Part shown: in pieces, positions 20,352-31,090 of the stretch | How positions within the stretch are numbered: position 1 is the stretch's first letter | Layout of the letters: each line of letters opens with the position of its first letter | Source of the DNA: an uncultured Paraprevotella sp. | GTDB taxonomy: Bacteria; Bacteroidota; Bacteroidia; Bacteroidales; Bacteroidaceae | Length of the DNA stretch: 56,891 nucleotides | Assembly: GCA_900546665.1 (NCBI GenBank) | Contig: URDY01000018.1 | Span: forward strand, 1-56,891 | Direction of reading: 5' to 3' | The notes under the pieces: model-generated | Seen by the model: only the letters and a program-made list of their open reading frames with translations | What the model was told of the DNA's origin: nothing | Databases searched by the model: none | Program-made: the position numbers and the translations under genes

Positions 20352-22154
20352 ATGAACACTAGAATAGGTCAACGCGTCGCCAAACTTCGTGCCGCATTAC
20401 AGCAAAAAGGCCTGAACGCATACATTTTTCCGAGCACTGATCCCCATAACGGAGAATACATTCCCGACTATTGGAAAGCCCGGGAATGGATATCCGGATT
20501 TAACGGTTCTGCCGGAACAGCAGTGGTCACTATTCAAAACGCAGCACTTTGGACTGATTCCCGTTATTTTCTTGCTGCCGAAGAACAACTACAGGGTACA
20601 CCTTTCTCTTTAATGAAAGAACGTCTGGTCCAAACTCCTTCCATCCCGCAATGGCTGGGTAAAGAATTGCCTCCCGGAAGCAAAGTCGGCATTGATGCAA
20701 CCGTCAACAGCCTTTCACAATACAAGACATGGGGTACGGAACTGGCTGAATACGATATAGAACTTGTTGCCACCACAGATATACTTTCTGATATTTGGAC
20801 TGATCGTCCTTCCATTCCTCTTGCCCCCATAGAACTACAACCGTTAGAATTTGCAGGGGAAACATCGGCCGACAAGTTGAACCGCTTGCGCAAGGAGTTG
20901 AAAAAGAGCCATGCAGATATACTTGTAATCAGCGAATTAGACGAAATAGCATGGACTTTAAATTTACGTGGAACAGACATCCATTGTAACCCTGTATTTG
21001 TGTCTTACCTGATTCTAACCACCCATTCCGCCACACTATTTACATTCAAAGAGAAAATCACGGAACAAGTCCATAATTATCTGTCAGAAAATAATATACA
21101 GACAGAAAATTATGATAAGGTATTCCATTTTCTCAGCCAACTTAAGAGCAAAAATATCCAACTAGACTCCGGATCGGCCAACTTTGCTCTCATTAATGCC
21201 ATTTCCAACAGTTGCCATATTATAGATACAGAATCTCCTGTAGCCATGATGAAAGCCGTCAAGAACCAGACAGAAGTCAATGGATACCGGAATGCCATGC
21301 GGCGTGACGGCGTAGCGCTCGTAAAATTCCTCAAATGGCTTAAGCCGGCGGTGACGAATGGCCATCAGACGGAATGTAGTATTGACCACACTCTTACCCA
21401 ATTTAGAGCGGAGGGCAGTTACTATAAAGGTATCAGTTTCGACACAATAGCGGGATACGCACATCACGGCGCCATCGTCCATTATGAAGCAACAGAAGAA
21501 TCTGATATTCCACTTGAACCGAAAGGACTGCTTTTACTGGATTCAGGCGCACAATACCTCGATGGTACGACAGATATCACCAGAACTATCGCATTAGGTC
21601 CGGTGACAGATGAAGAAATACATGATTATACTTTGGTCCTTAAGGGGCATATACGTCTGGCAATGGTAAAATTTCCAGAGGGCAGTTCCGGCACCCAACT
21701 CGACATCTGTGCACGATATGCCATGTGGCAGGAAGGTATCAACTATCTGCACGGCACCGGTCACGGCGTAGGCTCCTACCTTAACGTACACGAAGGCCCC
21801 CATCAATTACGAATGAACTACATGCCGGCACCGCTGCTTCCTTACATGACAGTAACCAATGAACCGGGAATCTACAAAGCCGGCAAACATGGTGTACGCA
21901 TTGAAAATACACAGTTGATCGTTCCTTTCTGCCAGGGTGAGTTCGGTCCATTCCTCCAGTTCGAACCACTTACACTATGTCCAATAGATACGACTCCCAT
22001 TGACTGGCACATGCTAAATAAGGAAGAAATAGAATGGCTGAACCATTATCACCAAAGAGTATATGACGAACTCAGTCCACTACTGGACGAAGAACACAAG
22101 TTGTGGCTTAAAGAGGCTACACAACCACACGAAATTAAAACTTACGACAATTAA
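20352..22154 (+). CDS. M24 family metallopeptidase, Xaa-Pro aminopeptidase (aminopeptidase P)
   Basis: 600 residues from the ATG at 20352 (MNTRIGQRVAKLR); a longer frame uses only a TTG. It belongs to the large three-domain form also found in eukaryotes: two creatinase-like N-terminal domains (~1-310), then a pita-bread catalytic domain. Dinuclear metal ligands are visible: Asp in LLLDSGAQYLDGTTDITRT (two), His in HGTGHGVGSYLNVHEGPH, Glu in TNEPGIYKAGKHG and Glu in VRIENT. It removes N-terminal residues before proline in the cytoplasm. The gamma-carbonic-anhydrase-like gene follows 12 nt later and is probably cotranscribed. Confidence 0.92.
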   Translation: MNTRIGQRVAKLRAALQQKGLNAYIFPSTDPHNGEYIPDYWKAREWISGFNGSAGTAVVTIQNAALWTDSRYFLAAEEQLQGTPFSLMKERLVQTPSIPQWLGKELPPGSKVGIDATVNSLSQYKTWGTELAEYDIELVATTDILSDIWTDRPSIPLAPIELQPLEFAGETSADKLNRLRKELKKSHADILVISELDEIAWTLNLRGTDIHCNPVFVSYLILTTHSATLFTFKEKITEQVHNYLSENNIQTENYDKVFHFLSQLKSKNIQLDSGSANFALINAISNSCHIIDTESPVAMMKAVKNQTEVNGYRNAMRRDGVALVKFLKWLKPAVTNGHQTECSIDHTLTQFRAEGSYYKGISFDTIAGYAHHGAIVHYEATEESDIPLEPKGLLLLDSGAQYLDGTTDITRTIALGPVTDEEIHDYTLVLKGHIRLAMVKFPEGSSGTQLDICARYAMWQEGINYLHGTGHGVGSYLNVHEGPHQLRMNYMPAPLLPYMTVTNEPGIYKAGKHGVRIENTQLIVPFCQGEFGPFLQFEPLTLCPIDTTPIDWHMLNKEEIEWLNHYHQRVYDELSPLLDEEHKLWLKEATQPHEIKTYDN

Positions 22155-22166
22155 AATAAATGCATT

Positions 22167-22745
22167 ATGGCTATAATTAAGAAACTGAAAGGCATGGAGC
22201 CTCATTTCGGGAAACACTGTTATTTTTCAGAAGGAGCTGCCATCATAGGGGATGTCAGTATGGGTGACGACTGCACGATATGGTTTAACGCCGTACTTCG
22301 CGGTGATGTCCATTTCATCAAGTTAGGTAACCGCGTAAATATCCAGGACGGAAGCTGTCTGCATACCCTTAACGGAAAAGCACCCATCATTATTGGCGAC
22401 GATGTCACTGTCGGTCACAACGTCACCTTACATGGATGTGAAATCAAAAGTGGCGCACTTGTTGGTATGGGATCTACAGTTCTTGATCATGCAATTGTTG
22501 GTCATGGTGCTATTGTAGCTGCCGGCGCCCTGGTTCTTTCCAATACGATTATCGGTGATGGAGAACTTTGGGGAGGTGTACCTGCCAAATTCATCAAAAA
22601 AGTAGATCCTCAACAATCGAAAGAACTAAATGAAACTTACGCCAGCCACTACGTTGAATATTCCGACTGGTATCGTGAGGCAGACAAAGACGCCAACAAC
22701 ACTTGTATATGCCAGACATCTGAAGAATACCAAGAAATGCAATAA
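22167..22745 (+). CDS. Gamma-carbonic anhydrase family protein (left-handed beta-helix)
   Basis: 192 residues built on hexapeptide repeats (IIGDVSMGDDCTIWFNAVLRGDV and following turns). The zinc-binding histidines of the family can be placed in DVHFIKLGNRVNIQDGSCLH and VTVGHNVTLHG. The catalytic Glu loop of Cam-type enzymes is not obvious, so it may be a YrdA/PaaY-like member with little carbonic anhydrase activity. It shares a transcript with the aminopeptidase and ends before a strong terminator. Confidence 0.85.
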   Translation: MAIIKKLKGMEPHFGKHCYFSEGAAIIGDVSMGDDCTIWFNAVLRGDVHFIKLGNRVNIQDGSCLHTLNGKAPIIIGDDVTVGHNVTLHGCEIKSGALVGMGSTVLDHAIVGHGAIVAAGALVLSNTIIGDGELWGGVPAKFIKKVDPQQSKELNETYASHYVEYSDWYREADKDANNTCICQTSEEYQEMQ

Positions 22746-22774
22746 TTTCATCTTAGTTTCCAAGATACTTCAAA

Positions 22775-22816
22775 TCGTCCCTGTTTGAGAATGTACGAAA
22801 TCTCAAACAGGGGCGA
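22775..22816 (+). terminator. Intrinsic terminator
   Basis: TCGTCCCTGTTTGAGA pairs with TCTCAAACAGGGGCGA (16 bp, one T-G wobble) across a 10-nt loop, followed by TTGATTTT. It ends the aminopeptidase/carbonic-anhydrase transcript. Confidence 0.75.
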
Positions 22817-22953
22817 TTGATTTTAAAGTATCGACAAATAATTAAACACCTTCCGGTTATTCATCAGAAAACTATCCGAATTTGCCTTCTGAGATCAAGT
22901 AACACCTCAACTTCATTATTCATCATGGATATACGCTGATATATCATCCCGAC

Positions 22954-23391
22954 TTACCTGTTATCTTTTTCAGCCTTGAGCAAATCACGTATCTCCGTCA
23001 GTAACTGTATATCAGCAGGCGGTGCCGCAGGAGCAGCCTTTTCGGCCTCTTTCTTACGTTTACGTGCAAGAGCATTGACACCCTTTACCAATAAAAAGAC
23101 AGCAAGAGCAATAACTAAAAAGTCGAACGTCACCTGGATAAAATTACCATAATTCAAAGACACCTCAGGAGACACCACCGTATCACCATCCATCACAGCT
23201 TTCTTCAGAACCACCCTCAGATCCTTAAAATTAACGCCTCCGACTATAACACCAATCAAAGGCATAACAATATCTGCAACCAAAGATGACACGATTTTGC
23301 CAAACGCACCACCAATAATAATACCCACAGCCATATCAATGACATTACCACGCATGGCAAACTGCTTGAATTCTTGTATAATCTTTTTCAT
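22954..23391 (-). CDS. mscL: Large-conductance mechanosensitive channel MscL
   Basis: 145 residues. There is an N-terminal amphipathic helix ([15 protein letters not shown]). TM1 ([22 protein letters not shown]) has the gate glycines, followed by a periplasmic loop and TM2 ([19 protein letters not shown]). The charged [13 protein letters not shown] linker leads to the C-terminal bundle helix. It is a homopentameric tension-gated channel that releases solutes during hypo-osmotic shock. It stands alone between two terminator-like hairpins. Confidence 0.95.
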   Translation of the reverse strand: MKKIIQEFKQFAMRGNVIDMAVGIIIGGAFGKIVSSLVADIVMPLIGVIVGGVNFKDLRVVLKKAVMDGDTVVSPEVSLNYGNFIQVTFDFLVIALAVFLLVKGVNALARKRKKEAEKAAPAAPPADIQLLTEIRDLLKAEKDNR

Positions 23392-23432
23392 AGGCCTAAA
23401 ATTATGATTAACTACTCTAAAATAACAAAAAA

Positions 23433-23455
23433 ACGGACTTCTGCAAACAGTCCGT
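23433..23455 (-). terminator. Intrinsic terminator of gltX-waaA
   Basis: On the minus strand ACGGACT pairs with AGTCCGT around a 9-nt loop. A T-run lies on the downstream side (A-run at about 23427-23433 on plus). It begins 7 nt after the waaA stop. Confidence 0.7.
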
Positions 23456-23462
23456 CTTTTTT

Positions 23463-24683
23463 TTAAAACTTCACATCATTAAATATAATGTCAGCAGCTC
23501 CGGCATTTCCTGCAATATATTGTCCAGCCAAACGCCCTCGCTCCTGCAAGAATGTCTTATCCGAAAGCATGCGATCCATAACCGTATTATAAGTTGCCGT
23601 ATCTGTCACTTCCAGACACCCGCCTGACTGAAGCAAAGCCTGTGCTTCCTGGAATTTTTTGTTGTTAGGTCCTATTACTACAGGTACACCATATACTGCA
23701 GCCTCAGGAACGTTATGTATACCTACACCGAAACCTCCACCTACATATGCCATCTCACCATAGCGATAAATGGAAGAAAGCAAGCCGAAACAGTCAATAA
23801 TCAAACAGTCTGCGCTTTTAACGTTTTCAACAGTAGCCTGTGTATAACGAACAAACGGACGTTTCAATTTACTTTCGATTTCCTTGAGATGACTTTCCCC
23901 TATAACATGAGGGGCCAATATCAGTTTCATCTCCGGATGTTCATTAAAGTAAGGAATGATCAGATCTTCATCCGGCGGCCACGAACTGCCTGCAACCTGT
24001 ATGATTGCATTCTTCTTAAACGCTTCTACAATAGGAAGTTCCTTTGCCTGATGACAGATATCCAACACCCTGTCAAAACGTGTATCTCCGACCACGGTCA
24101 CATTGGTTATGCCTTTCGACGCCAACAACTCACGCGAACGCTCGTTCTGCACATAAAAATGTGTAACACATTTCAGAACATCACGATAAGTTCCTCCATA
24201 CCAACGGAAGAAAATCTGATTCTCACGAAATATACTGCTCACACTATACACCGGAATCTGCCGACGACGACAAGCATGAAGATAATTGTTCCAAAACTCA
24301 TACTTGATAAAAAAAGCCATGCAAGGACGTGCCAGCCTTAAAAAACTGCGCACATTTCCCGGTGTGTCAAACGGCAAATAACAAACCACATCTGCCCCCT
24401 CATAATTTTTACGGACCTCATATCCGGAAGGCGAAAAGAAGGTCAGCAAAATCTTATATTCAGGATGCATCCGGTGTAAACGTTCCATTAAAGGACGCCC
24501 TTGCTCAAACTCTCCCAATGAAGCGGCATGAAACCAAACATACTTTTCAGTACGGCGGATTTTCTGCCTTAATATGCGGAATGTCTGCCACTGGCCCTTT
24601 ACCATCAAGCGAGCCTTTTTATGAAAGGGAGCAATCAGTATAACGGCCAGTGCATATAAATACAAAGCTAAAGAATAGATCAT
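23463..24683 (-). CDS. waaA: 3-deoxy-D-manno-octulosonic acid transferase
   Basis: 406 residues, GT30 family. An N-terminal membrane anchor ([17 protein letters not shown]) is followed by the acceptor-binding half ([16 protein letters not shown] with the catalytic Glu). The C-terminal CMP-Kdo half contains [22 protein letters not shown]. It adds Kdo to lipid A precursor at the cytoplasmic face of the inner membrane. Its ATG overlaps the gltX stop by 4 nt (ATGA), which implies translational coupling. Confidence 0.93.
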   Translation of the reverse strand: MIYSLALYLYALAVILIAPFHKKARLMVKGQWQTFRILRQKIRRTEKYVWFHAASLGEFEQGRPLMERLHRMHPEYKILLTFFSPSGYEVRKNYEGADVVCYLPFDTPGNVRSFLRLARPCMAFFIKYEFWNNYLHACRRRQIPVYSVSSIFRENQIFFRWYGGTYRDVLKCVTHFYVQNERSRELLASKGITNVTVVGDTRFDRVLDICHQAKELPIVEAFKKNAIIQVAGSSWPPDEDLIIPYFNEHPEMKLILAPHVIGESHLKEIESKLKRPFVRYTQATVENVKSADCLIIDCFGLLSSIYRYGEMAYVGGGFGVGIHNVPEAAVYGVPVVIGPNNKKFQEAQALLQSGGCLEVTDTATYNTVMDRMLSDKTFLQERGRLAGQYIAGNAGAADIIFNDVKF

Positions 24684-26197
24684 TTCAGAACAGCTACAGC
24701 TTTACGGATTCTTCGTAAGGTTTCCTCTTTTCCCAAAAATGCAGAAAGTTCATACATATCCGGTCCCTTTCCTGTACCGACCAGTGCCACACGCCAAGGA
24801 TTCCAAGGCTTCTTGCCGGTTTCCTCAACCCACCGGTCGACTACGGCCTGCTGGCTTTCTACAGAAAAGTCATCCAAACCTTCCAACAAGTCTGCCAACT
24901 CTGTCATATCCGCAGCTGACGTTTCAGTCCAATTCTTTTTCGTAAACTTATCTTCGCGACTGTAATTTTCCGGTGCTATAAAAAAGAAATCACATAAAGG
25001 CCAAAGTTCCTTTATAAAATTGATTTTCTTCATCTTCATCATACCCACTACAGCCTCTACCTTCTCTATCGGTGCTTCGATTCCGTTTTCACGCAATATC
25101 TTATCAAAAGCCGGTGCCAAACGGCTGTTGTCCGTAGCAATAAGGTATTCACGGTTAAACCACATACCTTTTACATAATCGAACTTGGCTCCAGCCTTAC
25201 TGCATTTGGTAATGTCAAACAGCTTGACCATCTCATCCAATGACATGATTTCCTGATCATTTCCGGGATTCCAGCCCAAAAGAGCCAGGAAATTGAGCAC
25301 AGCCTCTGGAAGATATCCACTTTCACGATATCCAGAAGAAACTTCACCCGTTTTAGGATCATGCCACTCCAATGGGAAAACCGGGAATCCGAGACGATCA
25401 CCGTCACGCTTACTCAATTTACCCTTACCATCCGGTTTGAGCAACAATGGCAAATGTGCAAACTGTGGCATCGTATCAGCCCATCCGAAAGCACGGTACA
25501 ACAACACATGCAAAGGAGCTGAAGGCAACCATTCTTCACCACGTATCACATGAGTCACTTCCATTAAATGATCATCCACGATATTGGCCAGATGGTATGT
25601 AGGCAACTCGTCCGCGCTCTTATAAAGCACCTTGTCATCAAGAATAGACGAATTAATCACCACATCACCACGAATCATATCATCTACATGGATATCTTCA
25701 TTCGGTTCTATCTTAAAACGTACCACATACTGTTGTCCTTCCGCAATCAGACGGTCAACCTCTTCCTTCGGCATTGATAATGAATTACGCATTCTGCCGC
25801 GTGTAGTAGCATCGTACTGAAAGTTTTTCACTTCATTACGCATGACATCCAGTTCTTCCGGTGTATCAAAAGCAATATAAGCTTTATCTGCATCCAAAAG
25901 CTGTTGCACATATTTCTTATAGATATCCCGTCTTTCCGACTGACGATAAGGTCCGTGATTACCTCCGAAACTGACTCCTTCATCAAATTTTATACCAAGC
26001 CAGTTAAATGACTCTATAATATAATCCTCCGCTCCCGGAACAAAACGGTTGGAGTCTGTATCCTCTATACGAAAGATCAACTCGCCGCCATGCTGACGGG
26101 CAAACAGATAATTATACAAGGCCGTACGTACACCACCAATGTGCAACGGTCCTGTCGGACTAGGCGCAAAGCGAACCCTTACTTTTCTTTCATTCAT
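24680..26197 (-). CDS. gltX: Glutamyl-tRNA synthetase
   Basis: 505 residues from the ATG at 26197 ([19 protein letters not shown]); a TTG eight codons upstream is not needed. It is a class I synthetase with the HIGH-type motif PLHIGG and the KMSKS-type motif KLSKRDGDR. The C-terminal helical anticodon-binding domain is complete. It charges tRNA-Glu in the cytoplasm. It heads the gltX-waaA pair; a -7 box (complement of TAATTTTG at 26219-26226) overlaps the divergent promoter region shared with the HD-domain gene. Confidence 0.95.
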   Translation of the reverse strand: MNERKVRVRFAPSPTGPLHIGGVRTALYNYLFARQHGGELIFRIEDTDSNRFVPGAEDYIIESFNWLGIKFDEGVSFGGNHGPYRQSERRDIYKKYVQQLLDADKAYIAFDTPEELDVMRNEVKNFQYDATTRGRMRNSLSMPKEEVDRLIAEGQQYVVRFKIEPNEDIHVDDMIRGDVVINSSILDDKVLYKSADELPTYHLANIVDDHLMEVTHVIRGEEWLPSAPLHVLLYRAFGWADTMPQFAHLPLLLKPDGKGKLSKRDGDRLGFPVFPLEWHDPKTGEVSSGYRESGYLPEAVLNFLALLGWNPGNDQEIMSLDEMVKLFDITKCSKAGAKFDYVKGMWFNREYLIATDNSRLAPAFDKILRENGIEAPIEKVEAVVGMMKMKKINFIKELWPLCDFFFIAPENYSREDKFTKKNWTETSAADMTELADLLEGLDDFSVESQQAVVDRWVEETGKKPWNPWRVALVGTGKGPDMYELSAFLGKEETLRRIRKAVAVLK

Positions 26198-26307
26198 AGT
26201 TAAATGTACAATTTTTCGCAAAATTACTTCTTTTTTTTTAAACGCCCGTATTTTTTTCGTATTTTCGCCATTATATAATCATAATAGAGACAATAAAACA
26301 GACTGAT

Positions 26308-28374
26308 ATGAGCAGATATAACCAACAAAACCGTCTGACAACAAAAGCCTTGATATACCGCATCGTCATCGCTGTAACCGCTACACTGATAGTAACCCTA
26401 TATATGCCTCGTGACAACAGTTCCAACTATCAGTTCGACCTGAACAAGCCTTGGAGATACAGCCAACTGATCGCTCCTTTCGATTTCCCGATTTACAAGA
26501 ATGATGATATCATAAAAAGAGAAAAGGACAGTATTCTACAAGAGTTCGAACCTTATTTCGCTTACAACAGAAATACCGCTGAGGAACAAATCCAGTTACT
26601 GAAAATGTCTTTCAACAAAGACTTTAAAGGAACTGTCCCGCCTCATTATCTTCCTTACATAGAAAAGAAACTGAATGTCATATACAGCCATGGCGTCATT
26701 GGTATGGAAGACTTCAATTATCTGAGAAATGACAGTATACGCTCCATACGCGTTTTCAATCAAAACGAAGCCACAGTTCATAGCCTTAAGGATGTATTCT
26801 CAATCAAATCTGCTTATGAATTCCTGACTGACACCGGAGCTGACACTTCCATGTATGACAAGCGGACGTTACTGAAATGCAATCTTACAGAATATATCAC
26901 CCCTAACCTGACCTACGACAAACAAAAATCGGACGCTTTCCGTAAAGACTTGCTCTCATCTATCTCTTATGCCAAAGGAATGGTTATAAGCGGACAGAAA
27001 ATAATCGACAGGGGAGAAATCGTCAACCAGGACACTTACAATATTCTCCAGTCACTCGAAAAGGAACTGACCAAAAGAAACGACTCCACCAAGCAGCAAA
27101 GAACCATGCTGGTCGGACAGTTGCTTTATGTCACCATCCTGACTATCTGCCTGATGCTGTATTTCAATCTGTTCCGACGTGATTATCTGGCCAATACCCG
27201 CAGCATTCTGCTACTGGCATCCATGCCGGTCATATTCCCTTTGATCACATCTTTCCTCATCAAACAGAATCTGTTGACAGTATATATAGTACCGTTTGCC
27301 ATGGCGCCAATTTTCATCAGAGTATTCATGGACTCACGTACTGCATTTGTCACCCATGTGGTCACAGTTCTGCTCTGCGCGATCTCTCTGAAATACCCTT
27401 ATGAATTCATCGCCACACAATTAGTGGCTGGTATGGTCGCGATTTATAGCCTCAGAGAATTATCCCAACGCTCACAATTGGTACGTTCTGCCTTCTACAT
27501 TACGTTAGCCTCACTGGCTTTCTATTTTGGTATGGAACTTATCCACACCAAAGATTTCTCTGAACTGGACTATAGCATGTACATTCATATCATCATCAAC
27601 GGAATCTTTCTACTTTTTGCCTACCCTCTTTTATTCCTTTTGGAAAAGGCTTTCGGCTTCACCTCCAATGTCACTTTGGTGGAACTTTCCAACATCAACA
27701 ACGAGATCTTACGCAAAATGTCAGAAGTGGCACCTGGCACATTCCAGCATTCCATGCAAGTAGCCAATCTTGCAGCTGAAGTTGCCAACAGAATTGGTGC
27801 AAAGAGCCAGCTCGTACGTACCGGAGCACTCTATCATGATATAGGCAAGACATGTAACCCTGCATTTTTTACAGAAAACCAGAGCAGTATCAACCCTCAC
27901 GAAAAATTATCATTTGAAGACAGTGCAAAAATCGTCATCAATCACGTAAAGGACGGAATCAAACTGGCTGACAAATACAATTTGCCACCAATAATCAAAG
28001 ATTTTATTGCCACCCACCACGGAAAGGGCATGACGAAATATTTTTTCATCTCATACAAGAACAAATATCCTAATGAAACCATAGACGAAAGCGTCTTCAC
28101 CTATCCCGGTCCAAATCCGTTTACATTGGAACAGGCCATACTCATGATGGCAGATTCCGTAGAAGCTGCTTCAAGAAGTTTAAACGAATATACCGAAGAA
28201 AGTATCGGTAATCTGGTCGAAAAAATCATTGACGCTCAGGTTCAGGAAGGTTTCTTCAAGGATTGTCCTATTACATTCCATGACATAACACTGGCCAAAG
28301 AAGTATTTAAAGAGAAGCTGAAAACTATTTATCACACACGCATCAGTTACCCCGAGCTGAAGACCAAACAATAA
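26308..28374 (+). CDS. 7TM receptor HD-domain phosphohydrolase (PgpH-like)
   Basis: 688 residues. An N-terminal signal-anchor helix (~15-38) is followed by a long extracytoplasmic domain (~40-270, 7TMR-HDED type). About seven membrane helices (~275-465) come next, then a cytoplasmic HD domain. The HD motif is intact: His in TFQHSMQVANLA, HD in YHDIGKT, and further ligands in FIATHHGKG and ADSVEAASRS. Homologues degrade cyclic-di-AMP, which in Bacteroidota affects envelope and potassium homeostasis; I infer the same here. It is transcribed divergently from gltX. Confidence 0.88.
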   Translation: MSRYNQQNRLTTKALIYRIVIAVTATLIVTLYMPRDNSSNYQFDLNKPWRYSQLIAPFDFPIYKNDDIIKREKDSILQEFEPYFAYNRNTAEEQIQLLKMSFNKDFKGTVPPHYLPYIEKKLNVIYSHGVIGMEDFNYLRNDSIRSIRVFNQNEATVHSLKDVFSIKSAYEFLTDTGADTSMYDKRTLLKCNLTEYITPNLTYDKQKSDAFRKDLLSSISYAKGMVISGQKIIDRGEIVNQDTYNILQSLEKELTKRNDSTKQQRTMLVGQLLYVTILTICLMLYFNLFRRDYLANTRSILLLASMPVIFPLITSFLIKQNLLTVYIVPFAMAPIFIRVFMDSRTAFVTHVVTVLLCAISLKYPYEFIATQLVAGMVAIYSLRELSQRSQLVRSAFYITLASLAFYFGMELIHTKDFSELDYSMYIHIIINGIFLLFAYPLLFLLEKAFGFTSNVTLVELSNINNEILRKMSEVAPGTFQHSMQVANLAAEVANRIGAKSQLVRTGALYHDIGKTCNPAFFTENQSSINPHEKLSFEDSAKIVINHVKDGIKLADKYNLPPIIKDFIATHHGKGMTKYFFISYKNKYPNETIDESVFTYPGPNPFTLEQAILMMADSVEAASRSLNEYTEESIGNLVEKIIDAQVQEGFFKDCPITFHDITLAKEVFKEKLKTIYHTRISYPELKTKQ

Positions 28375-28393
28375 CAAGCCAGGATATGATCTT

Positions 28394-30871
28394 TTACATC
28401 GGATCTACATCATAATAGACCTGGGCAGCGCGATAAACCGGATTTTTCAACAAGTTTTGTCTTACAGACCAAAGATAAGTCCTCAACTTGGAACCGGACC
28501 AGTCAGGAGAGATCTTAAGTACGATCTTACGGATATACAACAGCTGTACACGTGAAACCGGCGGGGTATCCGGTCCCAGCACACTGTCACCTAGGACACG
28601 TCTCAATTCACGTGCCATGTCAGCAGCCAGATGATCCAGTACAGCATGGTCACGATGTTTCATATAAACATAGATAAGTCTGCAGAATGGAGGATAGTCA
28701 AATAACTGACGTTCCTCCATCTGTTCTTTATATAAAGAAGCAAAATCATTATTGACAACCTGATGGATTACCGGAAGATCCGGACTCTTCGTCTGAAGAA
28801 TCACCCGTCCCCTACTCTGCCTGCGTCCAGCCCTTCCGGCCACTTGAGACATCATCTGAAAGGCCTGCTCATAACTTCTGAAATCAGGCTGATTAAGCAT
28901 GGTATCTGCATTCAGGATCCCTACTACTGACACCTTTTCAAAGTCCAGCCCCTTGGTAACCATCTGGGTTCCGATCAATATATCCGTTTCACCTTTCTGA
29001 AAATCAGATATTATCTTTTCGTATGCAGTTCTGGTTCGTGTGGTATCCAGATCCATACGGGCGATGGAAGCTTCCGGAAAAATCTTTCCAAGATCTTCCT
29101 CTACTTTCTCTGTACCAAATCCTTTATAAATGAGATTTGTATTTCCACATGAAGGACACGCAGGAGGTAAGGGACAGACAGAACCACAATAATGGCAGGT
29201 CAGCCGGTTTAAACCTTTGTGATAAGTCAAGCTGACATCGCAATTCTGACATCGTGGAACCCAACCGCAAACATGACATTCCATTATCGGGGCATAACCC
29301 CGTCTGTTCTGGAAAAGAATGACCTGCTCATGTGCCTCCAAAGCAGAACGGATTTCAGACAACAACCGGGGAGAAAATATACCCGACATACGACGCTTAC
29401 GCAGAAGTTCCTTTATATCTACAACCTCTATTTCCGGTAAAAGGACCTGACTGTAACGCTCACTCAATTCCACCAAACCGTATTTCCCAGAACTGGCATT
29501 GAAATAGCTTTCCAAAGACGGCGTAGCGGTTCCCAACAAGGTCTTGGCACCGCACATCCTTGCCAGCATCAACGCAGCATTACGGGCATGATAACGGGGG
29601 GCCGGGTCCTGCTGTTTATAACTTTGTTCATGTTCTTCATCTATGATGATCAGACCAAGTCTGTCAAAAGGCAAAAAAACGGATGACCTTACCCCCAATA
29701 TCAATTCATAAGGCTGGTCTGACAGCTGTTTCTGCCATATCTCTACTCTTTCTGCATCCGGAAACTTGGAATGATAAACTCCCATCTTATGACCAAACAC
29801 CCGAAACAAGCGTTCGGTCAACTGCGTAGTCAGAGCTATTTCAGGAACCAGATAAAGGACCTGTCGGCCACTTCGAAGCACCTGATCAATAAGATGGATA
29901 TATAATTCCGTCTTACCGCTAGAAGTCACACCGTGAAGCAAACAAACCTCATGGTCTGCAAATTGAGAACCGATCTGTACCAACGCCCTGTTCTGTGCCT
30001 CGCTTAAAGGAGAAAGTCCTAATACCTCATTGACTTCAGTATTAGAAAGACGACCTATCTCACAGGTATAAATCTCAAAAACCCCTCTATCAACCAAAGA
30101 CTGACAAACTGCCGGATTCACTCCGGAAGCAGCCAGCAAGTCTTTCCGCCGGACCTCGCAAAGCAATTGGTAGTTTTTCAAATGTAAGGCAGCTGAAACT
30201 GCTGCCATTTCCACATATTTCAGGAAAAGTTCCATTTGCCTGGGTGCACGCTTCAATTCATCCAATAATCCGTGCAGACTGGCTTCAGAAAAAAAGGACT
30301 CCCGAAGTCTGACCCGCTGTTCAACTTTCGGCTTATAATTTCTCTTGACCTCCTCACGCATACATACCACTCCTTTATCAAGAAGCGATTTAACCACACG
30401 GAGGATAGAAGATATGCCACTTTCACGCTGCAATGCATGCACAGATTTGTCCTTGCCGGCCGACAACAAACCAACAACCAACTGCTCTTTGGATGTCAGT
30501 TCATGTTCTCCTGAATAGTTTTCATTAATCTGAATCTGGCTTTCACTCTCCAGTTTCATTCCAGAAGGCAATGCTGCCTTATAGACATCGCCTTCCGCAC
30601 ACATGTAATATTCAGCCAGCCACTGCCAAAACTTAAATTGATGAGGTAAAAGAACCGGACGCTTGTCCAATACTTCCAGAACTTCCTTCACTTCATACCC
30701 TTCGGGCTTCTGTTCGTGAATGGAAACTACTAATGCAGTATACATTTTCTTACTGCCAAACGGCACTATTACCCTACATCCAATTTTAACCTCCTCTGAA
30801 AAAGCTGATGGCAAAAGATAAGTAAACTTCACCGTCAACGGTAATGGCAGCACGACATCTACATATTTCAT
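28394..30871 (-). CDS. priA: Primosomal protein N' (replication restart helicase PriA)
   Basis: 825 residues from the ATG at 30871 (MKYVDVVLPLPL). The frame opens nine codons earlier with a TTG. The 3'-DNA-binding N-terminal domain and winged helix precede the helicase core: Walker A GVTSSGKTELY, DEEH box and GTATPS. Eight zinc-binding cysteines follow in paired CxxC motifs (CHVCGWVPRCQNC, CHYCG, CPSCG). It restarts stalled forks by loading DnaB. It faces the HD-domain gene tail to tail with only 19 nt between stop codons and no clear terminator. Confidence 0.95.
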   Translation of the reverse strand: MKYVDVVLPLPLTVKFTYLLPSAFSEEVKIGCRVIVPFGSKKMYTALVVSIHEQKPEGYEVKEVLEVLDKRPVLLPHQFKFWQWLAEYYMCAEGDVYKAALPSGMKLESESQIQINENYSGEHELTSKEQLVVGLLSAGKDKSVHALQRESGISSILRVVKSLLDKGVVCMREEVKRNYKPKVEQRVRLRESFFSEASLHGLLDELKRAPRQMELFLKYVEMAAVSAALHLKNYQLLCEVRRKDLLAASGVNPAVCQSLVDRGVFEIYTCEIGRLSNTEVNEVLGLSPLSEAQNRALVQIGSQFADHEVCLLHGVTSSGKTELYIHLIDQVLRSGRQVLYLVPEIALTTQLTERLFRVFGHKMGVYHSKFPDAERVEIWQKQLSDQPYELILGVRSSVFLPFDRLGLIIIDEEHEQSYKQQDPAPRYHARNAALMLARMCGAKTLLGTATPSLESYFNASSGKYGLVELSERYSQVLLPEIEVVDIKELLRKRRMSGIFSPRLLSEIRSALEAHEQVILFQNRRGYAPIMECHVCGWVPRCQNCDVSLTYHKGLNRLTCHYCGSVCPLPPACPSCGNTNLIYKGFGTEKVEEDLGKIFPEASIARMDLDTTRTRTAYEKIISDFQKGETDILIGTQMVTKGLDFEKVSVVGILNADTMLNQPDFRSYEQAFQMMSQVAGRAGRRQSRGRVILQTKSPDLPVIHQVVNNDFASLYKEQMEERQLFDYPPFCRLIYVYMKHRDHAVLDHLAADMARELRRVLGDSVLGPDTPPVSRVQLLYIRKIVLKISPDWSGSKLRTYLWSVRQNLLKNPVYRAAQVYYDVDPM

Positions 30872-31032
30872 ATTAACAGAAAATGTTAGTTTCCACAATC
30901 ATCATCCAAGAATACAACCGAATCATAACGGAGATTCCAACTGTTTCACCGCGAGAAAAAACTCGTCAGGATAAGAATGAATCTCACCCTTAAACAAAAT
31001 TACAAAATTTCTTTCAAGATACAAGGCGAAAC

Positions 31033-31070
31033 AAATAAAGACCGCCCACAAAAACGGACGGTCTTTATTT
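31033..31070 (-). terminator. Intrinsic terminator of the barrel gene/gld operon end
   Basis: On the minus strand AAATAAAGACCG pairs with CGGTCTTTATTT (12 bp) around a 14-nt loop. Its A/T arms supply the T-tract. It lies 20 nt beyond the stop at 31091. Confidence 0.75.
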
Positions 31071-31090
31071 GGCTTAGACTAAATCTAAGA

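Noticed and set aside
22928..22945. Small palindrome GATATA/TATATC downstream of mscL
   Set aside because: Only 6 A/T-rich pairs and no T-run; could arise by chance, so not called a terminator.
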